From: Betaproteobacteria bacterium
GTDB lineage: Bacteria > Pseudomonadota > Gammaproteobacteria > Burkholderiales > SG8-39
Direction: 5' to 3'
Length of the DNA stretch: 12,318 bases
NCBI GenBank assembly: GCA_009693435.1
Contig: SHXF01000124.1
Coordinates: forward strand, 1-12,318
The notes beneath the pieces were generated by a model. That model worked only from the letters and a program-made list of their open reading frames with translations, did not search any database and was not told the DNA's origin. Made by a program: the position numbers and the translations under genes. Numbering within the stretch: position 1 is the stretch's first letter; the number at the start of each line of letters is the position of its first letter. Positions 6,346 through 12,318 of this stretch are shown one piece after another.

Positions 6346-8082
6346 ATGATGCAACGGATAGTTTCGCAATGGATCACCTTGATGTTGATCGCAGCCGGAG
6401 GCGTCATGTTGCCTATGCTTCCGGCGGCGGCACAAGGCGAAATGTCGGGCCTCGCCAGTGTCTCGGGCGCGGTGACCTCAGACACCGCGTTTCGCGCCGC
6501 AAAAGTATATTTCCGCAATACCGAGAAACGCATGCAGTACATGGTCTATACCGCCGGTGGCAGGTATCAGGCCATGCACATGTTCCCGGGCAGGTATGAA
6601 ATGCGCGTCGAGGCGCGCGGCACCCAGTCACCGGTTAGCATTGTCGTGCTCAAGCCCGGCGCCAATGTCGCGCCCACTGCGGCCCTGAAGCCGGTGGATG
6701 CCAGCGGCACGCAGATCGTCGGCATGGACGAAATGTTCCCGCCCGGCGCGGGACGCAAAATCATGGTGGAAACCTGTCTCGGCTGCCACAGCCCCGATAT
6801 GTTCGGCGCGCGCGCGTTCCCTGCCGCGGCGTGGGGCAGTTACGTGGACGCGATGTTGAAGGGCGGGCAGATTCAGGGCTTCGCTTCGCCGCAGGAGCGC
6901 GAGGAACTGATTGCGTACCTGGGTCAGAATTTTGGGCCCGACGCCCGCAAGCGCGCGGTGAAATACGACAAGGAAGTGCCGCTCGACGAAGCGAAACTCG
7001 CGAAGGCCATGTACATCGAGTACTACTTCAAGCCCAATGACGACTCCAAGGTGAAGCGGCGCGGACAGGATCCGCACTTCGACAGCCAGGGCAATGTGTG
7101 GGTGACCGACCGCAACATTCCGAACCGCATTACCAAACTGGATCCGCGCAGCGGTGAGTGGAAGGAATGGCTGCTGCCGCACCCGGAAGGCGACATACAC
7201 GGCTTGACCATCGACCGCGAAGGCGTGGTGTGGATACCCGGCCGCCTGGGCAAACGCAAGGATAAAGACGGCATCCAGTTGATCGCGTTCGACCCGAAGA
7301 CCGAGAAGATTGAGCAGTTTGCGGTGAATCCGGGCGGCAAAATCACTGATCGGTTGCAGTCACATACGCCGATAGTTGATGGGCAGGGCAATGTGTGGGC
7401 CACCATGATCGGCGGCGACCGCTTCTACAAATGGAATAAACAAACACGCGCCGTCGAAATGTTCGGGCCGACCCCGACGCGTCCCTCCGCGCCCTATGGC
7501 ATCGACATGGACAGTCAGGGCAACATCTGGATGGCGCTGTTTCGCGGTGCGCCGCGTGTCGGCAAGTGGGATCCAAAGGCGCAGCAATTCACCGAGTTCG
7601 CCGCGCTCACTACCACCGGCAGAATGCGCCGCGCCAGCGTGGACATGCAGGATCGCGTGTGGTACGGCATCCATGACCGCGGGGTGATCGGTGTGGTCGA
7701 TCCGAAATCCGGACAGGTCACCGAATACAAGCCGCCGCTGAATTTGTCGCGTCCGTACGATCCGCAGGCGGACTACGAAGGCAATGTCTGGTTCGGTGAC
7801 GATGGCCAGGGCGGAACCACCATCCGCTTTAACATCAAGACGCGCGAGTTCAGCTACTTTCCGCTGCCCCAGGTGGCGGATCAGCCCAAGATCGAAATCA
7901 CGCGTGATGGCGCGGTTTGGTACTGCCCGCGCTCCGGCGCGGAACCCGGCGTGGGCGTGCTCTACCCCGACATGACCAAAGTGAAAACACTGGCGGCCTA
8001 CTATATCGACTACGACCCGGCGAGTTCGCGTGCGGCATTGCGGCGCAAGTTATCGCAACCGCCGGCGCCCAGCGGTTATTAG
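6346..8082 (+). CDS. secreted heme c / Vgb-like seven-bladed propeller protein
   Basis: The 578-residue product starts with a signal peptide (hydrophobic 10-27, cleavage near AAAQ at 27-30), so it should be periplasmic. Three parts follow. Residues ~38-92 look like a carboxypeptidase-regulatory-like beta-sandwich ('SGAVTSDTAFRAAKVYF', 'GGRYQAMHMFPGRYEMRVEA'). Residues ~128-200 are a small c-type cytochrome domain with one heme motif CLGCH (Cys144, Cys147, His148) and nearby Met residues, such as Met152 and Met170, as possible axial ligands. Residues ~240-535 are a propeller with seven repeats of 'D..GNvW', tryptophans at 252, 296, 351, 395, 439, 482 and 525, resembling virginiamycin B lyase (Vgb) and SMP-30-like propellers. 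No His occurs after residue 443, which argues against the Vgb lyase mechanism, whose catalytic His lies in a late blade. A periplasmic electron-transfer or oxidase role is inferred. It is divergent from the PrpD operon. Confidence 0.82.
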   Translation: MMQRIVSQWITLMLIAAGGVMLPMLPAAAQGEMSGLASVSGAVTSDTAFRAAKVYFRNTEKRMQYMVYTAGGRYQAMHMFPGRYEMRVEARGTQSPVSIVVLKPGANVAPTAALKPVDASGTQIVGMDEMFPPGAGRKIMVETCLGCHSPDMFGARAFPAAAWGSYVDAMLKGGQIQGFASPQEREELIAYLGQNFGPDARKRAVKYDKEVPLDEAKLAKAMYIEYYFKPNDDSKVKRRGQDPHFDSQGNVWVTDRNIPNRITKLDPRSGEWKEWLLPHPEGDIHGLTIDREGVVWIPGRLGKRKDKDGIQLIAFDPKTEKIEQFAVNPGGKITDRLQSHTPIVDGQGNVWATMIGGDRFYKWNKQTRAVEMFGPTPTRPSAPYGIDMDSQGNIWMALFRGAPRVGKWDPKAQQFTEFAALTTTGRMRRASVDMQDRVWYGIHDRGVIGVVDPKSGQVTEYKPPLNLSRPYDPQADYEGNVWFGDDGQGGTTIRFNIKTREFSYFPLPQVADQPKIEITRDGAVWYCPRSGAEPGVGVLYPDMTKVKTLAAYYIDYDPASSRAALRRKLSQPPAPSGY

Positions 8083-8084
8083 CG

Positions 8085-8116
8085 GCGGGTTACGGCTGCG
8101 CCTAACCCGCAGCCGT
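8085..8116. terminator. mutually exclusive hairpins between convergent genes
   Basis: Two perfect stems overlap just after the propeller gene: GCGGGTTA/TAACCCGC (8085-8092 with 8103-8110, ten-base loop) and ACGGCTGCG/CGCAGCCGT (8092-8100 with 8108-8116, seven-base loop). They cannot form together. Either could end transcription of the convergent pair in both directions, although no T run follows. The second stem covers the last codons of the GST pseudogene. Confidence 0.4.
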
Positions 8117-8764
8117 GCGCGCGCGTTCATGCGCCTTGCGCTCGTCCGCCAGCAAAGCGAGGCCGCGTTGCACTGCCGGGCGCGCGAGAATTTCCTCGAA
8201 CCAGCGCTGCACGTTGGGGTACAGCGCCATATCGACGCCGCGCCGTTCCGGATTGATGCACCACGGCCAGGTGGCAATGTCGGCGATGGTGTAGATGTTG
8301 CCGGCGAGATAAGCAGTCTCGCCCAGGCGCTGATTCATCACCTGGTGCAGGCGTTTCACTTCATCGGTGTAACGGTCAATCGCGTACTGCTGTTTTTCTT
8401 TGGCATACGAACGGAAGTGCCCGGCCTGCCCGAACATGGGCCCGACGCCGCCCATCTGAAACATCAGCCATTGCAGCGTGGTGTATTTCGCGGCGGGCTC
8501 GTAGGGTAAAAACCTGCCGGATTTCTCTGCCAGATAAATCAGGATCGCACCCGATTCAAACAGCGCGAACGGTTTGTCGCCGGGACCGTTGCGATCGATG
8601 ATCGCGGGAATTTTATTGTTGGGATTGATCTTCAAAAATTCAGGCTTGAACTGATCGCCCAGGCGCGTGTTGACCGGATGCACGGTCTACGGCAGCCCGG
8701 TTTCTTCGAGCATGATATGAACCTTGCGGCCGTTGGGTGTTGGCCAAGTGTACAGGTCTATCAC
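8102..8764 (-). pseudogene. nu-class (YfcG/YghU-like) glutathione S-transferase with amber codon 26
   Basis: Reading from a GTG at 8762-8764, with AAAGGA six bases upstream, gives 'MIDLYTWPTPNGRKVHIMLE', the standard N-terminus of YfcG/nu-class GSTs. After ETGLP comes TAG (8687-8689 on the minus strand), then THE FRAME CONTINUES as TVHPVNTRLGDQFKPEFLKI, NPNNKIPAI (thioredoxin-fold cis-Pro loop) and LFESGAILIYLAEKSG to a normal end, 220 codons in all. The family usually has Tyr at the stop position, so one base change (TAC or TAT to TAG) explains it. Downstream initiation at the GTG two codons later would lose the glutathione-binding TxPN segment. TAG ends several other genes here, so recoding is unlikely. 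An intact protein would be a cytoplasmic GSH-dependent thiol oxidoreductase or transferase. A sequencing error remains possible. Confidence 0.85.
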
Positions 8765-8835
8765 AAACTTTCCTTTAAAAACAATTTGTTACAATAATAG
8801 TTCATTCAGCGTTAAGGGGTCTCAATAGCAACCCC

Positions 8836-8861
8836 GTCATTCCCGCCTGCGCGGGAATGAC
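8836..8861. repeat. REP-like perfect hairpin, 11-bp stem
   Basis: GTCATTCCCGC and its exact complement GCGGGAATGAC flank the loop CTGC. The same 'CATTCCCGC...GCGGGAATG' palindrome type is a widespread dispersed intergenic repeat in proteobacterial genomes. It lies in the 183-base gap between the MLE-like gene and the GST start and could act as a transcript end for the upstream genes. In the same gap, TTGAGA and TATTAT on the minus strand (8820-8825 and 8794-8799) are 20 bases apart, a poor promoter candidate for the GST. Confidence 0.7.
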
Positions 8862-8947
8862 AAGGGAGAATTGTCCTTGCTCTTAAAATAAGACACAGGA
8901 TTTGCTTTCTCTTGATATCTACAGAAGACTCTGTTGATCCGAAAAAA

Positions 8948-10108
8948 TTATTTCACGCGATACCGTGCAACTTGCGCTTCATCGACGTCGACACCAAGTC
9001 CCGCGCCAGTTGGCTTCGTCATCATGCCGTTGGCTATGCGAATCGGATTTTTTACGATGTCGTCGACCAGGTAATGGTTGGTGATGCTCACGCCCCAATT
9101 CACATTCGGCGCAACGCAACCCATGTGAATGATGGTCGCAGCGCCCACGCTGGTCTCCGCCACTTTGCACGCGAGATTGATGTTTAGCCCGAGTGCCGCA
9201 CACACCGACATCGCATGCACCGTGGCGCTGACCCCGCCGAGTTTGATGGTCTTCAAATTCGCGCCCTGGATCGAACCGGCGCGCGCCATGGCGATTATGG
9301 TGGCCACGTTACCCAGCGCTTCGTCGCCGTTCAGCCGTATCGGCGAGATGCGCGCGAGCGCCGCCATGCCGTCGTAGTCGTCGTCGCGCAGCGGCTGTTC
9401 GAGAAACAACAAATCCGCTTCGCGTGCGCGCTCGACAAAAATGCGTGCATTGCGAAAATCCATGCCCATGTTGGCGTCGGCGCACAACACCACATCGCGG
9501 CCGATGGCCTTGCGTATCTGCACCGCGGCATCCGCTTCGTCGAGCGGGTTTTTGATGCCTACCTTGAGCTTGAAAAAGCGGTAGCCTTCCCTGATCTTTA
9601 TGTGGGTCTCGGCGATATCGTCCTCGATTTTGGGATTGCCGAGCAGATACATCGCGGTAAGCGCATCGCGCCGCGCGCCGCCATACAGGTCCGACAGTGA
9701 CACGTTCAGGTGCCGCCCGGCGAGATCGGCAATCGCCGCATCTACCGCACACTTCGGCCCGCCATTGTGGTGCAGCGCATGCGCGCAAAGGTGCGCAAGT
9801 TCAGCGCGCTTCAATGCATCCCTGCCCACCACCAGCGGCGCAAGATGCTGGTTCACCGCCGCCACCATGCCGGGCAGCAGGTCGCCCGTCATGGTCGGCG
9901 CAACCGAGGCCTCGCCCCAGCCCACCAGTCCATTGGCGGCTTCGGCGCGCACCAGCAGGTTGTACGAAATTTCCAGCCGCACGCCTGCCATGATGACGGG
10001 CTTTTTGAGCGGAATCGCGATCGCTATCGCGTCGATGCGCTTGATGCGCAGCGGCTCGGTGTCCGAGCTGTGCGCAACAACGGCTTGGGAGACAGTATCA
10101 GGAACCAT
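8948..10108 (-). CDS. enolase-superfamily enzyme, muconate-lactonizing (MLE) subgroup
   Basis: The ATG at 10106-10108 is chosen because GAAGGAAG (10113-10120) lies just upstream; the longer open frame would run into the CocE gene. The 386-residue protein has an N-terminal capping domain (20s loop 'GEASVAPTMTGD', 65-76) and a modified TIM barrel. The Lys pair KLK (Lys180, Lys182) is present, with metal ligands Asp211 (CADANMG), Glu237 (FLEQPL) and Asp262 (NGDEAL), and Lys286 (NLKTIKLGG). The spacings 182-211-237-262-286 (29, 26, 25, 24) equal those of the classical MLE set, so the enzyme should be active and Mg- or Mn-dependent. Reaction types in the subgroup are cycloisomerisation, racemisation or epimerisation, and o-succinylbenzoate synthesis; I cannot choose among them. 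It starts 55 bases after the CocE gene and probably shares its transcript. The C-terminal 'KPTGAGLGVDVDE' is typical of the family. Confidence 0.88.
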   Translation of the reverse strand: MVPDTVSQAVVAHSSDTEPLRIKRIDAIAIAIPLKKPVIMAGVRLEISYNLLVRAEAANGLVGWGEASVAPTMTGDLLPGMVAAVNQHLAPLVVGRDALKRAELAHLCAHALHHNGGPKCAVDAAIADLAGRHLNVSLSDLYGGARRDALTAMYLLGNPKIEDDIAETHIKIREGYRFFKLKVGIKNPLDEADAAVQIRKAIGRDVVLCADANMGMDFRNARIFVERAREADLLFLEQPLRDDDYDGMAALARISPIRLNGDEALGNVATIIAMARAGSIQGANLKTIKLGGVSATVHAMSVCAALGLNINLACKVAETSVGAATIIHMGCVAPNVNWGVSITNHYLVDDIVKNPIRIANGMMTKPTGAGLGVDVDEAQVARYRVK

Positions 10109-10163
10109 GCGGCTTCCTTCAAAAATGCGATTTCCTAGGTGGGCCGGATTATAGCGCCGCGGG

Positions 10164-12050
10164 TTACAAGGGCCGCAATGCATCCAGCGCCACCAGCGGC
10201 AACACCACGTGCGATGCACGTGTGCCATTCACAACCACGGTGTTGGTGGCGATGCGCCGCGTGCGCGCGCGCCCTTGCGGCTCGCCGCTGTTCCAGTTCA
10301 GGTCATAGCGCGGGAAATTGCTGGACGACAGGTCGAGCCGGATGCGATGACCGGCCTTGAACAAATTGCAGGTTGCAAAAGGTTCGATGGTAATTTCATA
10401 CACCGCGCCGGGCGTCATCATTTCCGGCTTTTCCCACGAGTTGCGATAGCGGCAACGCAGAATGCCGTCGCACAGATTCATCGCATAGCCGCGCGGATAA
10501 TCTTCATTGGGCGGATACACGTCGATCAACTTGGCAGTGAAATCGGTGTCGATACAGTTTGAAGACACCTGCAGCTTGACCGTGATCGGCCCTGCCACGG
10601 CGACATCATGCGCCAGCGGCGGCGTCTCGAATACCAGCACATCGGCGCGCGCGGCCAGCGGCATGCCGGGATTCCTGCAGCCGAAAAACCGCGGGTGCTC
10701 GCGCTGGTCGAACGCGCCGCCTTCAAACACCGGCTCGCCGGAAGTGAGCGGCCCGCCGATGGTCGGCACCGGGTTCGCTGGATCGTAGTCGTAGGATAGC
10801 GGCGTGGACGCAGCGTCGGCCGCGGGCTTCGCGGTGGATAACACGCCATCGGCATGCAAATAGTAGGGCGTGAACTGCACCGCCGGCAGTGGCCAGTCAT
10901 CCCCGGCGATCCAGCGCCCGCCATGCTGCATGCGCCCCGCGGCATTCCTGCGCCCCGAACCGCCACCCATCAGAAACAAACGCAGCGCGGGTTCCTTATC
11001 CACGCCGTTGGCGACACCGCGTACCCAATGGTCGAACCAGCGCAATCGCAGCTCGAGCCAGTTCGTTGCCAGATTGCCGTCGAGGGTGGATGCCTCGCCA
11101 AAATCAACATCACCCGACCATGATTTCGAGCGGTTGCCATGTGTCCACGGCCCCATGATCAGCCGCACCGGGCCGCGCTTGCGCTGTTTGAGACCGCTGT
11201 AATTGTCGATCGCGGTGCGCACGTAGCCGTCGTACCAGCTCGACATGTGTATCTGCGGCACGTCGGCGAACTGCGGGTACCAGCCTTCGGTGTAAATGCC
11301 GAGTTGTTTCCAGTAGGCGCCGAATTCACCGTGCGTCCACTGCTCGAAGAGGAAATCCTCGTACTCGGGCGCCCAGCGCACCGGCGAGTGGCCCGGCTTC
11401 CACGGCATGCGCTTGAACCATTCGATCAGGTCTTCGGCAGCCAGCGCCTCGCGCACCCGCACGTCCGACTGCGCGAGCGGACTTTCTTTTGCGTTATTGA
11501 AGGCCCATGTCACCTGCTTCATCTCGAGTGCACCGCCGTTGCGGATGCCCGATTGATAGGCGTTGGAAAAGCCGCCGCAGTCGATCACCATTGCCGACAA
11601 TGCGTGGGGCGCGAGACACGCCAGCGCCACCTGCGTATGCGCCGCATACGACAGGCCCATGGTCGCGACTTTGCCATTGCACCAGGGCTGCGCGGCTATC
11701 CATTGCACGGTGTCGTAGCCGTCCTCGCCATCACTCAAATATTTGACGAACTCACCCTCGGAGCCATGGCGCCCTCGGCAATCCTGATAAATCACAATAT
11801 AGCCGGCGCGCACGAAATGCGTGGCGACATCCGCACGCAAGCGCGGCTCGGTTTCGCCGCGATCGACTTCGGAGCGCGACGCGCGTGTCTTGCCGTAGGG
11901 CGTGCGTTCGAGAATGACCGGAAATGGGCCGTCGAGCGCTTTGCCATTGCGCGCGGGGCGGTAAATATCGGTAGCGAGTTTCACCCCGTCGCGCAGGGCA
12001 ATCATGACGTTGCTGTCGATGATGAATTCGTAATCTGTGGCTATGTTCAT
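10164..12050 (-). CDS. CocE/NonD family serine hydrolase (X-Pro dipeptidyl-peptidase S15-like)
   Basis: At 628 residues this matches the CocE/NonD group of alpha/beta hydrolases, which cleave esters or amides and include cocaine esterase and glutaryl-7-ACA acylase. The opening 'DSNVMIALRDGVKLATDIYR' (12-31) is the usual start of the fold. Further on are 'PVILERTPYGK' at 44-54, 'YQDCRGRHGSEGEF' at 88-101 and the nucleophile elbow 'GLSYAAHTQ' with Ser134 (family GxSYxG, here Ala-Ala in place of x-Gly). Candidate catalytic Asp274 lies in 'SSWYDGY' and His304 in 'GPWTHGN'. The C-terminal part from ~400 is a jelly-roll beta domain ('GPITVKLQVSSNCIDTDFTA', ending 'DLSSSNFPRYDLN' before the tail). 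No signal peptide is visible, so it is probably cytoplasmic. No good ribosome site precedes the ATG. It leads the pair with the MLE-like gene; an ester- or amide-opening first step is inferred. Confidence 0.88.
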   Translation of the reverse strand: MNIATDYEFIIDSNVMIALRDGVKLATDIYRPARNGKALDGPFPVILERTPYGKTRASRSEVDRGETEPRLRADVATHFVRAGYIVIYQDCRGRHGSEGEFVKYLSDGEDGYDTVQWIAAQPWCNGKVATMGLSYAAHTQVALACLAPHALSAMVIDCGGFSNAYQSGIRNGGALEMKQVTWAFNNAKESPLAQSDVRVREALAAEDLIEWFKRMPWKPGHSPVRWAPEYEDFLFEQWTHGEFGAYWKQLGIYTEGWYPQFADVPQIHMSSWYDGYVRTAIDNYSGLKQRKRGPVRLIMGPWTHGNRSKSWSGDVDFGEASTLDGNLATNWLELRLRWFDHWVRGVANGVDKEPALRLFLMGGGSGRRNAAGRMQHGGRWIAGDDWPLPAVQFTPYYLHADGVLSTAKPAADAASTPLSYDYDPANPVPTIGGPLTSGEPVFEGGAFDQREHPRFFGCRNPGMPLAARADVLVFETPPLAHDVAVAGPITVKLQVSSNCIDTDFTAKLIDVYPPNEDYPRGYAMNLCDGILRCRYRNSWEKPEMMTPGAVYEITIEPFATCNLFKAGHRIRLDLSSSNFPRYDLNWNSGEPQGRARTRRIATNTVVVNGTRASHVVLPLVALDALRPL

Positions 12051-12171
12051 GGGTTATCGGTAAAGATAAAACACGGCTAAGGGTAAAATGTGCCGTTTGT
12101 TAATATCGCAGGAAGTGAGTCGCCGTATGCTGCCCGCCGCGCGACAAGCACCATGCACATTCAGTGCGTTT

Positions 12172-12318
12172 CACTACTGTCCGGTCAAAACTCGAATAAA
12201 TTCAATTGGTTAGCCATGACGAGCTCCTCTGACGCGAGGGGTGCTTCGGTAAGCAATTGAATCAATGGCATTTTCTCGAATAGAGTCAAACTCAGAATCT
12301 GTAGAATTGTGTAGAGCG
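12172..12318 (-). mobile_element. IS4-like insertion sequence, 3' end only
   Basis: The right edge holds the terminal portion of a second IS, with its transposase reading leftward. The probable inverted-repeat end is ACTACTGTCCGGTCAAAA (about 12173-12190), overlapping the transposase stop. Base composition also turns more AT-rich from here to the edge. The exact boundary and any target duplication cannot be set because the other end is outside the window. The 121 bases between it and the CocE start (12051-12171) contain no gene. Confidence 0.6.
12185..12318 (-). CDS. IS4-family (DUF4372-type) transposase, C-terminal fragment
   Basis: The frame enters from the right edge and ends at TGA (12185-12187) after 43 residues. 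The peptide contains LYTILQILSLTLFEKMPLIQ and ends in NQLNLFEF. This 'LyqILQILSlTLFEK.P...l' helix and the 'NQLnLF' tail are what I know from IS4-family transposases with an N-terminal DUF4372 domain. Nothing of the catalytic DDE part is in the window, so its condition is unknown. It faces the IS30 fragment at the other edge in orientation but is unrelated to it. Confidence 0.7.
   Translation of the reverse strand, partial: LYTILQILSLTLFEKMPLIQLLTEAPLASEELVMANQLNLFEF

Noticed and set aside
8102..8683. An intact shorter GST starting at the GTG 8681-8683
   Set aside because: The upstream codons encode the exact family N-terminus with its own ribosome site; the short form would lack the glutathione-binding segment.
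8687..8689. TAG recoding (amber suppression) as normal genetic code
   Set aside because: TAG serves as the ordinary stop of the GST itself, the M48-like, DoxX, PrpD and heme-propeller genes, with unrelated sequence after each.
10109..10228. A 40-residue N-terminal extension of the MLE-like protein
   Set aside because: It would overlap the end of the CocE gene and is Trp/Arg/Cys-rich without family similarity; the ATG at 10106-10108 has a good ribosome site and starts the family pattern.
11139..12080. A 313-codon plus-strand open frame opposite the CocE-like gene
   Set aside because: It is antisense to a gene with clear catalytic motifs, has no recognisable family pattern, and is Arg/His/Ala-rich as expected from the complementary strand of a GC-rich gene.
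1..12318. A composite transposon carrying the catabolic genes
   Set aside because: The flanking elements belong to different IS families, so they lack matching ends to move the segment together.

Overview
The window reads as an accessory, catabolism-oriented stretch of a GC-rich proteobacterial chromosome. A betaproteobacterium of the Burkholderiales type is the best guess. This rests on a Bug/TctC-type extracytoplasmic binding protein, MmgE/PrpD, NHL-propeller, CocE and enolase-superfamily genes packed together, and insertion-sequence ends on both flanks. No rRNA or tRNA is present to settle the taxonomy.

Layout, left to right. Positions 1-~186 are the 3' end of an IS30-family insertion sequence. 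It has cut off the C-terminus of a tctC-like gene on the minus strand (169-1029), whose frame now ends on a stop inside the IS. A 353-base gap follows, with no convincing gene but a possible promoter. Next is a plus-strand lipoprotein (1383-2255) that looks like an M48 peptidase with a damaged zinc site. After an AT-rich, repeat-bearing spacer come four tightly spaced minus-strand genes, transcribed in the order PrpD-like (6089-4698), DoxX-like membrane protein (4648-4265), NHL beta-propeller protein (4229-3246) and amidohydrolase-2 TIM-barrel hydrolase (3222-2401). They look like one operon.

Divergent from that operon is a plus-strand gene for a secreted protein (6346-8082). It joins a small beta-sandwich domain, a c-type heme motif and a seven-bladed Vgb-like propeller. 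Convergent with it is a nu-class (YfcG-like) glutathione S-transferase gene (8764-8102) broken by an in-frame amber codon at codon 26. A perfect 11-bp hairpin repeat separates it from two more minus-strand genes: an enolase-superfamily enzyme of the muconate-lactonizing (MLE) subgroup with every catalytic residue in register (10108-8948), and, upstream of it, a CocE/NonD-type serine hydrolase (12050-10164). The window closes with the 3' end of a second, unrelated IS (IS4-like, DUF4372 type) on the minus strand from about 12172.

How the genes might work together is inference. An esterase/amidase (CocE), an epimerase/cycloisomerase (MLE), a hydratase/dehydratase (PrpD), a lactonase-like amidohydrolase, a binding protein for small carboxylates (TctC) and a periplasmic heme-propeller protein would fit breakdown of an ester, lactone or organic acid. 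No substrate can be read from the sequence. Three genes show decay or loss of active-site residues (tctC, the M48-like gene, the GST), so the region is partly eroding. I found no CRISPR array, structural RNA, phage or known defence system.
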